Assembly (NCBI GenBank): GCA_937934745.1
Contig: CALGZC010000028.1
Coordinates: 62,001 to 126,000 of the forward strand
Direction: 5' to 3'
Length of the DNA stretch: 64,000 nucleotides
Source of the DNA: an uncultured Blastocatellia bacterium
GTDB taxonomy: Bacteria; Acidobacteriota; Blastocatellia; Chloracidobacteriales; Chloracidobacteriaceae
The notes under the pieces are model-generated. The model saw only the letters and a program-made list of their open reading frames with translations, searched no databases and was not told the DNA's origin. The position numbers and the translations under genes are program-made. Positions 26,575 to 36,377 of the stretch are shown one piece after another. Every line of letters begins with the position of its first letter. Position 1 is the first letter of the stretch.

Positions 26575-28173
26575 TTATGCCGGTGTTTCCAACGTTTCAC
26601 GCAGTACGCGCTTGAGCACCTTACCGGTCGGCCCAATCGGCAACTCACGGCGAAACTCAATCAAGCGGGGGTACTTGTACGCGGCCATCTGTTCCCGACA
26701 CCACTCGCGCAGTTCATCCTCCGTGATTGCCGCGCCAGGCTTGAGAACGACATACGCCTTGACTTCCTCCCCCAACCGCTCATCCGGGACACCGATGACC
26801 GTCACTAACGATACCGCCGGATGGGTCATCATCACTTCCTCAACCTCGCGCGGGTACACATTGTAGCCGCCGCGAATGATGAGGTCTTTCTTGCGGTCAA
26901 CGATTGTCAAGTACCCCTCTTCGTCAATGAAGCCTAGATCGCCCGTGTGAAACCATCCGTTGCGCATCGCTTCCGCCGTTGCTTCCGGGCGCTTGTAGTA
27001 CCCTTTCATGACGCAGTGGCCACGGACGACAATTTCACCCACCGTGCCGGTCGGCACCGGTTGGTCGTTTTCATCGTGAATCCGAATCTCAATGCCCATC
27101 AACGGCTGCCCAACCGTACCGGGCTTGGGCGGTTTCGTAATCTGATTGTACGCCAGCACGCCGGTCTCCGACATGCCATAGCCTTCCAGCACGCGCGTCT
27201 TGAACTTCTCACTGAACGCGCGCATCAACTCAACCGGCATCGGAGCGGCACCAACGTTTGCAATCCCCAAGGTTTCGGCGATAGGCGATACGTCAATGTT
27301 GTGTTCGTTGGCATAGTTCAACAGCGCCCAGTACATGGTCGGGACGGCGGCCCAGGAGTTGATCCGCTCCTGGAGCATAGTTTCGATGGTCTGTTTGGGA
27401 TCGAAACGCGGGAGCAGCACCGATGTCCCACCGGCGTACATCACCACGCCGAACTGCGCAATCAATGCTGTGGCGTGAAAGAGCGGTGCCGTTGACAGCA
27501 CTTTGAACTCAGCTTCCAATCGGACATCCATCGTCGGCAGCAACACGTCACGGACATGGATGAAATTCAAGATCAGCTGCCAATGCGTCAATTCTGCTCC
27601 TTTTGGCTGCCCCGTTGTCCCCGATGTGTACAGCATCAACGCTGTGTCGAACGGACTGACCGGCGGCAGGTCACAACTTGTCGGCTGGTCGGCCATCAGC
27701 GCCGCCAGGGTGAGTCCACCGGGAACACCCGGCGGGGCAGCGGGATTGGCCGGCATGAGGACAAAGGTCTCACATTGCTTTGCTTCTGGCAGGGCCGCCT
27801 GCGCCATCTGCGCCATCGGCAGTTCCGGCATCCCCTCGAAGCACAGGAGGGCTTTGGCGTCACAATCGTTCAGGTGATAGGCGATCTCGCGCGGCTTGAG
27901 CAGCACGTTGAGCGGCACAACAACCGCGCCTGCTTTCAAAATGCCGAAAAAGGCCATTGGGAAGTAGGCAATATTAGGACACGACAGCGCTACGTGATCC
28001 CCGGGCCGGATGCCACGCGCACGAAGCCCGTTGGCAATTTGGTTGGCGGCTGCTGCCAGTTGGGCATAGGTCAGGCGGGTTGTGCCGGCGATGACCGCCG
28101 TTCGATTCGGGCGATGAACGGCGTGGTAATCAAGTATAGAGGCAATCGAGTACGAAGCCGCAGCAGGTAGCAT
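26575..28173 (-). CDS. Long-chain fatty-acid/acyl-CoA synthetase
   Basis: This 532-aa AMP-forming enzyme activates carboxylates to acyl-CoA thioesters. Motifs in order: LMLYTSGTTGQPKGAELTH (phosphate loop), GYGMSETG (adenine motif), GWFHTGDLGFIDEEGYLTI and VDRKKDLIIRGGYNVYPREV (hinge), and the catalytic lysine near the end in PIGPTGKVLKRVLRE. The length and motifs fit FadD-like ligases; medium-chain or aromatic acids cannot be excluded. The ATG at 28173 follows a near-perfect GGAGGAAGG at seven bases, which settles the start over an upstream in-frame codon. It stands alone and faces the lipase gene. Confidence 0.93.
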   Translation of the reverse strand: MLPAAASYSIASILDYHAVHRPNRTAVIAGTTRLTYAQLAAAANQIANGLRARGIRPGDHVALSCPNIAYFPMAFFGILKAGAVVVPLNVLLKPREIAYHLNDCDAKALLCFEGMPELPMAQMAQAALPEAKQCETFVLMPANPAAPPGVPGGLTLAALMADQPTSCDLPPVSPFDTALMLYTSGTTGQPKGAELTHWQLILNFIHVRDVLLPTMDVRLEAEFKVLSTAPLFHATALIAQFGVVMYAGGTSVLLPRFDPKQTIETMLQERINSWAAVPTMYWALLNYANEHNIDVSPIAETLGIANVGAAPMPVELMRAFSEKFKTRVLEGYGMSETGVLAYNQITKPPKPGTVGQPLMGIEIRIHDENDQPVPTGTVGEIVVRGHCVMKGYYKRPEATAEAMRNGWFHTGDLGFIDEEGYLTIVDRKKDLIIRGGYNVYPREVEEVMMTHPAVSLVTVIGVPDERLGEEVKAYVVLKPGAAITEDELREWCREQMAAYKYPRLIEFRRELPIGPTGKVLKRVLRETLETPA

Positions 28174-28255
28174 TGCAGACCTTCCTCCGAAGTGTGACAC
28201 AGGAATGACGCGCCGGAGCGCCAATTTCCACCATCGTCGTCACCGCGCCCGGCGA

Positions 28256-28281
28256 CGTCAATGCTGTTCGTCAATGCTGTT
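28256..28281. repeat. 13-bp exact tandem duplication
   Basis: CGTCAATGCTGTT twice in tandem, 14 bases beyond the stop codon of the SRAP gene. Confidence 0.85.
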
Positions 28282-28294
28282 CCTCAGACCCGTT

Positions 28295-28981
28295 CTAGAA
28301 CAAAGCTGTTTGACGCGGCTCTACAGTCACCGGTGCGATGAGTGTTGGATCATCGTTGGCGACGCGATTGACGGCACGCGACACCGGATAGATGCGTATT
28401 GCTTCGGCCGGATATGGCTGCAACAGCTGTTCGAGGGCCTTCAGGTCGGTCTCAGTCAGCCAGGCACGTTCTGCGGCCGGTGTCAGGATGACCGGCATTC
28501 GTTCGTGCAACGTCGCCAAGAGCGCGTTGGCCCGGGTCGTGATCACCGTACAGGAGCGCTGTGGCATCCCATCGGGCCCAGGTCGTTCTTCCCACAAGCC
28601 GGCCAGCGCAAACGGGCCGCCATCGGACAAAACGGCGCGAAAGGGGGTTGTGGTCCCGTCCGCATTGCGATGCCATTCATAAAAACCGTCGCACAGCACC
28701 CAGCAACGGCGCAGGCGAAAGCTTGTGCGGAAGGACGGCTTGATGCGCAGGGTTTCGGCACGCGCATTGATGAGCGGCAGGCGTGTGGCGTCTGTCTCCC
28801 AGGCCGGAAGCAGCCCCCACCGCGCTGCATCAAGCGTCGTCGGGGCATCGTTGAAGACAACAGCCACCGACTGGGTCGGAGCAATGTTGTAGCGTGGCCG
28901 CACTGGAACTCGCACGTTGTCCAGGCCAAAGCGGCGTAACAATTCAGGTTGTGGCGTCGTCAACGTGTAGCGCCCGCACAT
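28295..28981 (-). CDS. SRAP-domain protein (YedK/HMCES family, abasic-site cross-linker)
   Basis: This 228-aa protein starts with MCGRYTL, where processing exposes Cys2, the residue that forms a thiazolidine cross-link with abasic sites in single-stranded DNA. Further family blocks are RPRYNIAPTQSVAVV, RWGLLPAW, LINARAETL, CWVLCDGFYEW, FALAGLWEE, CTVITTRAN and the catalytic-histidine region LLATLHERMPVIL. It protects replication forks at abasic sites. The start at 28981 is fixed by the need for Cys at position 2. It lies 55 bases downstream of the propeller histidine kinase on the same strand, with no evident functional link. Confidence 0.95.
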   Translation of the reverse strand: MCGRYTLTTPQPELLRRFGLDNVRVPVRPRYNIAPTQSVAVVFNDAPTTLDAARWGLLPAWETDATRLPLINARAETLRIKPSFRTSFRLRRCWVLCDGFYEWHRNADGTTTPFRAVLSDGGPFALAGLWEERPGPDGMPQRSCTVITTRANALLATLHERMPVILTPAAERAWLTETDLKALEQLLQPYPAEAIRIYPVSRAVNRVANDDPTLIAPVTVEPRQTALF

Positions 28982-29036
28982 AACCGACGTTCGACAACTG
29001 GCAGCGGTGGGTACACGGCGCGACTGCCATCCGGCA

Positions 29037-32000
29037 TTACGCGCCGATCCTGGCAATTTCCATCGTGATTCGGGAAGCCGTATTGTCTCCCACGACACGC
29101 GGCAGACTGATGGTGAAGCGGCTGCCCTTTCCGGGGCCGTCAGAGGCGGCAGTAATCAAACCGCCGTGGGCTACAATGTAGCTTTTCGCGATGGTCAGCC
29201 CAAGGCCTGTTCCGCGGGTATTGAACTCAAAGCGCCCGGACGAGTGCCGCGATGTGTCGCGGCCTGTGTAAAACCGCTCGAAGATGTGGGGCAAGTCCTG
29301 GGCTTCGATGCCGATCCCTCGATCCTCAACCTCGATGATAACCTGTTCGGTATCGCCGACAATATTGATGAAGATGTCACCGCCGTCGGGCGTGAACTTG
29401 ATGGCGTTTTGAATGACGTTGAGTAACGACAGGTTGAGCTTGTGGGCGTCGCCTTCAACGCGCGTGTCGCCGCTGACCGTCAGCTTCAGCCGCTGCTCGC
29501 GCTTAGTGGTAAAGACGCTGACTTCCTGTAGAATTTCACGCACTATGGCCTCGATATTCACGGTTGTCCGGTTGAGTTCGAGGTAGCCTTCCTGAATCTT
29601 CAGCACCTCAAAGATGTCTTCGACAATCCGCGCCAGGCGGTTCGTGGTCTTCAGACAAGTTTGCAGTGCCGATTGCTGCCGTTCAGTTGGCAGGTCAAAC
29701 ATCCCGCCGGCTAGCGCCTCAATGTACCCCTTGATGATCGTCAGCGGGGTTCGCATCTCATGGGAGGTGATGGCAAGGAAGTTGTTTTTCATCACGTCGA
29801 GTTCCTGTAACCGAGCGACGATTTCCTGCTCACGTCGGTAGAGGCGCTCGGCCGTCTCGGCAGCTTCACGGAGTTGGCGGTTAATCGCCGCGTTTTCAAT
29901 GGCGACCGCCGCCTGATGGGTGAGTCCCTCGACCAACTCGCAGTCTGTTTCCGTAAAAGGTTCACGCCCGAACGGACGACGAATGTCAAGAACGCCGATG
30001 GTGACGCCATCGCGATTGCGGATGGGGACGTCCATCAGCCCGCGCGCGCCGTAGGTTTCCAGCAACTCCGGGTAGAGCAGATCGGGACAATCCCGCACCT
30101 CATTGACGATGCGTGGCTGTCCGGTGGCGACAACGCTGCCGGCGATCCCCTTGCCAGGGGGGAAATGCAGCGCAGCATCTTCCCAGGCTGCACCGTTCCA
30201 GACATGCCGGAGGACAAGCACACCGTTTTCGACCAAACCGATGCCACCCGGTTCACCGCGCACGAGCGCAGCGCTTTCCGAAGCGATTCTCCGCAGGACC
30301 TCACCAACATCGAGCGTTGAGTTAATGACGCGCGTGCTGTCCAACACTTGCCGCAGGGCAGCAATCCGCCCTTCCTGGTTGCGCCGAATCTGACGCACGC
30401 GAAAGTCATATACAGCGTAGCCTAGTCCGGCCAGCGCCAGAACGTACAGCATATACGCCCAGCCCTGCTGCCACGGCGCCGCTTGGATGGCAAAGCGCAG
30501 TACGACCGGACCGACCACCCGTCCCTGTGGATCACAGGCCCAGACCTTGAACAGATACCGACCCGGCGCCAGATTGGAGTACTCGCGGTGCGGGCGTGTC
30601 GTCCACGCCGTTGGTTTAAGGTCATAGGGAACTAACTGGGTCTGATAGACAATATCGGCACCGCGCCGCAGAACCGGTAACTGATATCGAAACACAAGAT
30701 CACGGACGGTATGCGGCAGTTCACAGTTCAGTTCACGGTTGCGCTGCAGCGCCGGCAGCAGCAATTCATCCAGCCGCTCACCCGGCGCCGAAACCTCAAC
30801 TGACAACGCTCCCGGGGAATCCTCCGGCAGATCATAGCGCGTGTCCAGCACGGCAAGTCCCCGGACTGTCCCTACCCAGGCTCGTCCCTGATCGTCACAA
30901 TGGGCGCGGCCAAAGTTACACTCATTGCTCGGCAGCCCATCATCCATGGTGAACTTTTTCAGGATTCTTCGTCCGTCGGGTGCGCCGTCCAGCGCCAGGC
31001 ATACCACGCCGCGATTTGTCGTCACCCAGAGCCGCCGGCGACCATCCTCAAACAGGTGATACACCACATCGTTGGGGAGCGACGGTGTTGTTCGGGTGTT
31101 GATTCGTTCCACGATGCGGGGTGGATCGTCCGGCGCCAAACAGACCAGTCCTCCGCCCTGCAAGCCACACCAGAGGCGAGGCGCTCCGGCCGCATCCACT
31201 GTGGTGTGGAGCGCGTTGACCATCAGACGACTCCCCAGGCCGGACTCAAAGCGCTTCCATTCTTGCCCGACCCGGTAGGCCAAGCCTTGATCCAGGCCGG
31301 CCCAGAGGCGTGGTGTGCCGTCTGGCCCGGGCGTCTCTGCAATGGCGTACACAGCTTCGTCGAGGCCAAGCGACGCACTGGTCTGCGTCCCGATCTGCAT
31401 CACCCGCAGACCGCGATCTAGGCCGATATACAGGCGATCTGATTCGCCACCCGACTGTGGGTGGTAGAGGCAATAGACGTGGGCATCCGGGGGCAGCGTC
31501 TTCACCTGTGTGGCGCGTCTTGCCGACCGCTCGGCCAACCACCACAGCCCTTGTTCGGCCGTGCCGATCCACAGTGTCCGCTGCCCCACCGGTCCAGTTG
31601 TCAGCAGGGTTCGGACATCTTTGAGTCCACCCCCTTCCGCAGCGCCGATTGGCTCCCAAACGCCACGCTGCCACCGCACAAGTCCGGCGAGCGTCCCCGC
31701 CCAAAGCATTTCGTTTCCATCCGGCTCACGCCACGTTGCAGCACACCAGGCCATGTCGGACGGCAAGCCATTTGCAACCGAGAATGACCACCAGCCACCG
31801 TAGTGGAGGTAGGTCACGCCGCCGCCGCCACCCTGCCCAATCCACACCCCGCCACTGCGGGGCTGCCCGACGAACAAAGCCCGGACAATGTTGGTCGGCA
31901 GGTCCTGCGGTGCGGTGAAACGTCGCCAGCGGTCGGCGTGGTGCCAATACAGCCCCTGGCTCGTGCCGACCCAGAGCATCGGCGAGCCATCCACGCCTTC

Positions 32001-32927
32001 TGTTTCAAGCAGGGCATTGACGGTCACCCGCCCCGGCGCCGCCGGAGCGGCAATGCCGCCGAGCTGCGGACGTAAGCCGATGACCAACACCACCCCCTGC
32101 AACGTTCCAACCCAAAGCCCTTTCGTACTCCGACTCTCGGCCAGACAGGTAATGTTGTCGGCAGGTAAACCTTCGGCGATGGTGAGGCGCTCCCAGCGAT
32201 TCGTCCCAAACTCATATCGCCATAGCCCGTGCTCCTGTGTCCCAACCCATAGCAGCGTGCCGGAAGAGCCATGCGTCACAGCCAGGCACTGGACGACCAA
32301 CCCTTCCAGAGCCGAGGTATAACTCGACCGTTCCCAGCGCTCTTCACGAAACTGAAAGAGACCGGCGTGCGTCCCCACCCATAGCCCCTCTGCGCCGTTT
32401 TCCGTTACGTCAAGCAAACACGTAATGTTGTTAGCGCGCCCCTCACCCGGTAAATATATCCGCCACTGCTGAGCCGGATGTGTGCCGGCGGTATATCGGC
32501 ACAGGCCGTTCGGCGTTCCGAACCACACACTCTCTCCGGCAACGGCCAGCGCCGTCACAAAGTTAGAGCCAAGGGCGTGTGGCAGGGAAACGGCCGTCCA
32601 CGTCTGCCCGTCAAAGTAGGCGGCGCCGTCCTGGGTTGCCGCCCACAGATGCCCTCTCTGGTCACGCGCCAGGGCACGGATGGAATTCTGCGGTAAGCCG
32701 TCCTGGTCGGTGTAGCTCTCCGTCCCTGGCCGCGCCAGGGTCAGTGGCATTCCATGCTGTAATCCGGTTTGACCATCCCCTGCCAGAGCAAACCCCGGTG
32801 ACACCAACCACCACAACCCGGCCAGCACACAACACAGGAGACGACAAACGACCAACGCGGCACCGACGCAGCACTTGCAACGACACGTCAGACCGGTCCG
32901 GCCTGCTTTTCTGAGAAAAGGTTTCAT
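29037..32927 (-). CDS. Giant sensor histidine kinase with two-component propeller, Y_Y_Y, GAF and HATPase domains
   Basis: The 1296-aa protein has an N-terminal signal-anchor, then about 700 residues of two-component-regulator propeller repeats (IRALARDQRGHLWAATQDG; LWVGTQEHGLWRYE; WVGTVRGLAVLDTRYD) that form two seven-bladed propellers in relatives. A Y_Y_Y domain follows (VFRYQLPVL...NLAPGRYLFKVWA), one transmembrane helix (YMLYVLALAGLGYAVYDF), a GAF domain (about 885-1040), a short coiled coil and the kinase core. The phospho-His is in ITSHEMRTPLT; ATP-binding boxes are NAIKFTPDG, DRGIGIE and GTGLGLTIAKS. No receiver is fused, unlike the Bacteroides hybrids. It diverges from a REC-DUF4388 gene, its likely partner. 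Confidence 0.92.
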   Translation of the reverse strand: MKPFLRKAGRTGLTCRCKCCVGAALVVCRLLCCVLAGLWWLVSPGFALAGDGQTGLQHGMPLTLARPGTESYTDQDGLPQNSIRALARDQRGHLWAATQDGAAYFDGQTWTAVSLPHALGSNFVTALAVAGESVWFGTPNGLCRYTAGTHPAQQWRIYLPGEGRANNITCLLDVTENGAEGLWVGTHAGLFQFREERWERSSYTSALEGLVVQCLAVTHGSSGTLLWVGTQEHGLWRYEFGTNRWERLTIAEGLPADNITCLAESRSTKGLWVGTLQGVVLVIGLRPQLGGIAAPAAPGRVTVNALLETEGVDGSPMLWVGTSQGLYWHHADRWRRFTAPQDLPTNIVRALFVGQPRSGGVWIGQGGGGGVTYLHYGGWWSFSVANGLPSDMAWCAATWREPDGNEMLWAGTLAGLVRWQRGVWEPIGAAEGGGLKDVRTLLTTGPVGQRTLWIGTAEQGLWWLAERSARRATQVKTLPPDAHVYCLYHPQSGGESDRLYIGLDRGLRVMQIGTQTSASLGLDEAVYAIAETPGPDGTPRLWAGLDQGLAYRVGQEWKRFESGLGSRLMVNALHTTVDAAGAPRLWCGLQGGGLVCLAPDDPPRIVERINTRTTPSLPNDVVYHLFEDGRRRLWVTTNRGVVCLALDGAPDGRRILKKFTMDDGLPSNECNFGRAHCDDQGRAWVGTVRGLAVLDTRYDLPEDSPGALSVEVSAPGERLDELLLPALQRNRELNCELPHTVRDLVFRYQLPVLRRGADIVYQTQLVPYDLKPTAWTTRPHREYSNLAPGRYLFKVWACDPQGRVVGPVVLRFAIQAAPWQQGWAYMLYVLALAGLGYAVYDFRVRQIRRNQEGRIAALRQVLDSTRVINSTLDVGEVLRRIASESAALVRGEPGGIGLVENGVLVLRHVWNGAAWEDAALHFPPGKGIAGSVVATGQPRIVNEVRDCPDLLYPELLETYGARGLMDVPIRNRDGVTIGVLDIRRPFGREPFTETDCELVEGLTHQAAVAIENAAINRQLREAAETAERLYRREQEIVARLQELDVMKNNFLAITSHEMRTPLTIIKGYIEALAGGMFDLPTERQQSALQTCLKTTNRLARIVEDIFEVLKIQEGYLELNRTTVNIEAIVREILQEVSVFTTKREQRLKLTVSGDTRVEGDAHKLNLSLLNVIQNAIKFTPDGGDIFINIVGDTEQVIIEVEDRGIGIEAQDLPHIFERFYTGRDTSRHSSGRFEFNTRGTGLGLTIAKSYIVAHGGLITAASDGPGKGSRFTISLPRVVGDNTASRITMEIARIGA

Positions 32928-33217
32928 AGAAAGCCGTGCAAAGCAATGCCAGAGCCAACACGATTGCAAGACAACTGCAACCTAACAACAAGGTGTTAAC
33001 CGTCAAGTGGCAATAGAGCAGGCTTGAGTAAGGTTTTTTCTGTGTGTGGCAATTGATTCTTCACTTTGCGCCTGACCGCCGGACAAGTCAAGCCAAAATT
33101 ACCCCTGGCGACAAACTAAAGCCAACGTTTTGGCAGGACCCAAACAACCGTGCTACAAGCAACACAACAAACGGTTATCCCGGCCACCGTGTAGGCCCCA
33201 GATGAGTGTAGGCAGGT

Positions 33218-33970
33218 ATGTCAACATCTTGTCAGCCTTCTCAACCCGCAGTTTCCACATCGAAAGGGACCGTTCTGGTCGTTGACGACGACCCCTTTGT
33301 TCGTCACGCAATTGTGCAGGCGCTCCGGTCCAAGGGCTATCAACTCCTGTCCGCAGCGGATGGATGCGAAGCCCTCAACCAGCTTGCAGCCCACCCCGAC
33401 GTCATCATCTGCGACGTTGCCATGCCGAACATGGATGGGATTGAGTTGTGCCGGATGGTACGACGCGACCCTACATTGGCCGGCATTCCCTTCCTGTTTC
33501 TAAGTGCCTACCAGGATATTGAAGCCCGGTTGCAGGGCCTTTCTGCCGGAGCAGACGACTTCCTCGGGAAACCGTTTAGTTTGGACGAACTGGTGTATCG
33601 CCTAAACCGGCTACTTGTCCATCGCCGCTCGCCGCTTGTGGAAGACCGCTTTGAGGTCAACCCCAATCACCTCACGCAGGTTTCTTTCGAGCAGGCGCTG
33701 GCGTTGATTGCAATGCAGTCCCTGAGCGGGGTCCTGTCTGTCATCTTGGAGAACGGCGTGGTTGGACGGCTGTCCTTTGCAGAAGGAAAGTCCACGGGAG
33801 CCTTTCTTGAAAATGTCCAGGGCGAAGTCATTGCTACCGACCAGGCGGCGCTTGAGGCGCTCCTTGCCGGCCCGCGCCTGGCCTTTAGCTTCTCTGGACA
33901 ACAAACGTTGGACAATGCGGCCTTGATGAGCCGGATTACACGGATCGTCGAATCAGAGACCGGTGCTTGA
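33218..33970 (+). CDS. Response regulator with receiver and DUF4388-like output
   Basis: The 250-aa protein has an N-terminal receiver domain (about residues 18-130): acidic pair in VLVVDDDPFVRHAI, phospho-acceptor Asp in VIICDVAMPNMDG, FLFLSAY and GKPFSLDELVYR. The C-terminal half (about 145-240; VSFEQALALIAMQSLSGVLSVI, LSFAEGKSTGAFLENVQGE) fits the DUF4388 pattern and has no DNA-binding motif. Output is thus probably by protein contact. It is divergent from the giant histidine kinase (290-base spacer), which makes the two a likely sensor-regulator pair. The ATG at 33218 has only a weak ribosome site (GTAGGCAGGT). Confidence 0.86.
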   Translation: MSTSCQPSQPAVSTSKGTVLVVDDDPFVRHAIVQALRSKGYQLLSAADGCEALNQLAAHPDVIICDVAMPNMDGIELCRMVRRDPTLAGIPFLFLSAYQDIEARLQGLSAGADDFLGKPFSLDELVYRLNRLLVHRRSPLVEDRFEVNPNHLTQVSFEQALALIAMQSLSGVLSVILENGVVGRLSFAEGKSTGAFLENVQGEVIATDQAALEALLAGPRLAFSFSGQQTLDNAALMSRITRIVESETGA

Positions 33971-34102
33971 AGCGTTCGGAGCGTAGTCTTCCGGTTGCCC
34001 GAACGCACCGCTTTGGACTCATTTTGTCATGCAACGTCTGGGTGGGCTAGGATACTGAAGCCTTCCCCAGCCACTTCCTCAACGTAGGCTCCTGCACCGC
34101 TT

Positions 34103-35428
34103 ATGACTGCGCCTCACACAACATCATCGCCGGTTGACATTCTCATTCTGGGCGGCGGATTTGCCGGTCTCAACACCGCCTTCCAACTCTCGAACTATCC
34201 CTGGACGCGTCCGGTTCGGATTACTCTTGTGGATCGGAACGAGCGTTTTTTGTTCACCCCCATGGCGTACGAAATCCTCACGGGCGAAGTCGAAGTGTGG
34301 GAAATTGCGCCACTGTACCGCGACATTCTCGGCAATCGGCCGGTGCAGTTTGTTCAGGGGAACATCGAACGCATTGACCTCGACAAACGGCAAGTGCAGG
34401 TTGGCGATGCTACCTACACCTATGACTACCTTGTGGTGGCGCTCGGTGGACGCCCCAACTTCCGCCAGGTCCCGGGGGCGGACCGGTATTCGCAACCGTT
34501 TTATGACCTCAGTCATGTCCTGACCTACCAGAAACACATTGCCCAGGTTCTCGACCGTGCCAAACAGACCGGCGATCCCAAAACCCGCAAGGCGCTGCTG
34601 AATTTCCTGGTCGTCGGTGCCGGGACCTGCGGCGTCGAGGTTAGCTGCAAGCTGGCCGATTACCTGGCAGAGCAAGCTCGCGTACGCGGGCTTGACCGCA
34701 CGGAAATCGAAATCCATTTGATCGACCGCAATGAACGTATTCTGCGCGGCGTTGCACACCGACTCGAACCTATGGCCCTCGATGCCCTGCACCGGCGGCG
34801 CGTCAATTTGGTGCTGGACTGGGGTGTGACTAAAGTGACGCCGGAAGGCGTTGAAATCCGCTGTGATAAGCAGGGAACTATCAAGCAGATTGCAGCCGCC
34901 ACGGTCACCTGGACTGGGGGCATTGAGATGTATCCACTGCTGGCCAACCTACCGGTCGAGAAAGATCCGCACGGCCGCCTCTGTGTCACCCAGCAGTTGG
35001 AGGTATCGAGCCGTCCTGGCGTCTATGCCCTTGGGGATGCGACACACTTCCCCACAGATGACGGCAAAGGGCTGCCGGCAACGGCGCAAGTAGCCGTCAG
35101 ACAGTCGGAAATTGCCGCGTGGAACATCCGCGCCGACATCGAAGGTTGGGCGAAGCTGCCGTACATCTACATTGGATTGGGTGAGATGATCACACTCGGC
35201 ATCGGTGAGGCCGGCGCCGATGCTTTTGGTATGTGCATTGGTGGGACGCTTGGTGCCGCCCTGCGGCGCGCCATCTACCTGACGAAGCTGCCGACCATCG
35301 GGCTCAAGGTCCGCGTGGGTGGAACCTGGGCCCGTGAAATCACCAAAAGTCTGCTAGCTACAGGCGAACGTGCGCTTGACGCAATGCGCCAAGCAGCCGC
35401 ACAAGCACCATCCGGTCAGGCGGCGTAG
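34103..35428 (+). CDS. Type II NADH:quinone oxidoreductase (NDH-2)-like flavoprotein
   Basis: The 441-aa enzyme has two dinucleotide folds. The FAD site is ILILGGGFAGLNTAFQL near the N-terminus; the NAD(P)H site is FLVVGAGTCGVEVSCKLADY (about residue 170). The second FAD contact is VYALGDATHF. Blocks such as VALGGRPNFRQVPG and VTWTGGIEMYPLLANLP are typical of NDH-2 and plant/cyanobacterial NdbB-type enzymes, which feed electrons from NAD(P)H to quinone without proton pumping. A C-terminal amphipathic region (RRAIYLTKLPTIGLKVRVG) may attach it to the membrane. It is monocistronic; the next gene is convergent. Confidence 0.9.
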   Translation: MTAPHTTSSPVDILILGGGFAGLNTAFQLSNYPWTRPVRITLVDRNERFLFTPMAYEILTGEVEVWEIAPLYRDILGNRPVQFVQGNIERIDLDKRQVQVGDATYTYDYLVVALGGRPNFRQVPGADRYSQPFYDLSHVLTYQKHIAQVLDRAKQTGDPKTRKALLNFLVVGAGTCGVEVSCKLADYLAEQARVRGLDRTEIEIHLIDRNERILRGVAHRLEPMALDALHRRRVNLVLDWGVTKVTPEGVEIRCDKQGTIKQIAAATVTWTGGIEMYPLLANLPVEKDPHGRLCVTQQLEVSSRPGVYALGDATHFPTDDGKGLPATAQVAVRQSEIAAWNIRADIEGWAKLPYIYIGLGEMITLGIGEAGADAFGMCIGGTLGAALRRAIYLTKLPTIGLKVRVGGTWAREITKSLLATGERALDAMRQAAAQAPSGQAA

Positions 35429-35621
35429 CATATGCCTGCCACGGTGAGCAACCGGAAAGCAGCACCAAAGCCGTCTCAGGTAAGCCAGGGCGCGCCAGCA
35501 GTTCGCGGGCCGCTGCAAGAAGGTACGCAGTACCCGAGCCGGGCGCCGACAGACGGCAGCGCTCCGGTGGCAACCGGACGGATGACACCAGGGGACAGCG
35601 CACCTTGTGACGCCGATGGCC

Positions 35622-36347
35622 TTAGTCGGCAGGGGGGTCAGTCTTGAGCAAGCCCTCACGCTGCATGGCTTCACGCAGCCGCTTGATGGCGCGTGCGTGC
35701 AGGCGCGACCCCCACGAGCGCGATAAGCCGAGCTCCGCCGCGTAGTCGGCCGCACTCCGTCCTTTAAAGTACAGCGCCTCAATCGTTGCGCGGTCTTCTT
35801 CGGGGAGTTGCGCAACCAGCCGCATCATGCGGCCAATGAGGTCGTCGCGTTCTAGCGCACGGGCAAAATCCAGGCTGTGATCGTCTGCAATGGTGAGTTC
35901 TTCGTGGTCGAGCGACAGCAGGTAGATCGGAATTAGACTTTCGAGTTGCGCGCGCGCTTCGGCGATGTCGTCGTCCAACGTCGCGCCTGGCGTCGGCGCT
36001 CCGGTGTCCTCCTCTGCCAGGACTTGGAGAAAGTCCGTAGTGTTGGCTTCAGCGCGCACCCGGCCGCCGTCCAGGCGGGCGAAGTTCGCCATTTTGCGCA
36101 CCTCATCCCAGATTGCCCCTTTGATGTAGTAGTGGGCAAACGTCACAAATGACACGCCGCGCGCCGGGTTGTATTTTTCCGCTGCACGGACCAGGCCCAG
36201 GTTCCCATACGCAATCAGTTCGTCAACCTCAACACTAGGCGGCAGTTTGCGCACGATGTCGTAGGCAATACTCCGCACATAGTGCAGGTGCTGCTCGATC
36301 AGGGCGTCGCGATTGACGTTCGGGAAAGATGGCTGCGTGCCACTCAT
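35622..36347 (-). CDS. FliA/WhiG-like alternative sigma factor
   Basis: The 241-aa sigma70-family protein has region 2 at about residues 15-95 (VEVDELIAYGNLGLVRAAEKYN and the promoter-melting VSFVTFAHYYIKGAIWDEVRK) and region 4 at about 170-230 (LPEEDRATIEALYFKGRSAADYAAELGL...LHARAIKRLREAM). An acidic linker of about 60 residues replaces a clear region 3. The closest pattern is the group 3 (FliA/SigD/WhiG) class, which in other bacteria serves motility, secretion or development. It lies 30 bases downstream of the transglycosylase gene on the same strand and may be co-transcribed. No flagellar gene is in the window. No anti-sigma factor was seen. Confidence 0.85.
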   Translation of the reverse strand: MSGTQPSFPNVNRDALIEQHLHYVRSIAYDIVRKLPPSVEVDELIAYGNLGLVRAAEKYNPARGVSFVTFAHYYIKGAIWDEVRKMANFARLDGGRVRAEANTTDFLQVLAEEDTGAPTPGATLDDDIAEARAQLESLIPIYLLSLDHEELTIADDHSLDFARALERDDLIGRMMRLVAQLPEEDRATIEALYFKGRSAADYAAELGLSRSWGSRLHARAIKRLREAMQREGLLKTDPPAD

Positions 36348-36377
36348 GCCGTTTCGCGCCACCGTACAGAGAAGCCG

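Noticed and set aside
35432-35647. A 71-codon frame directly after the NDH-2 gene.
   Set aside because: Low-complexity Pro/Ser/Gly/Gln-rich product, no ribosome site and it overlaps the end of the sigma factor gene on the other strand.
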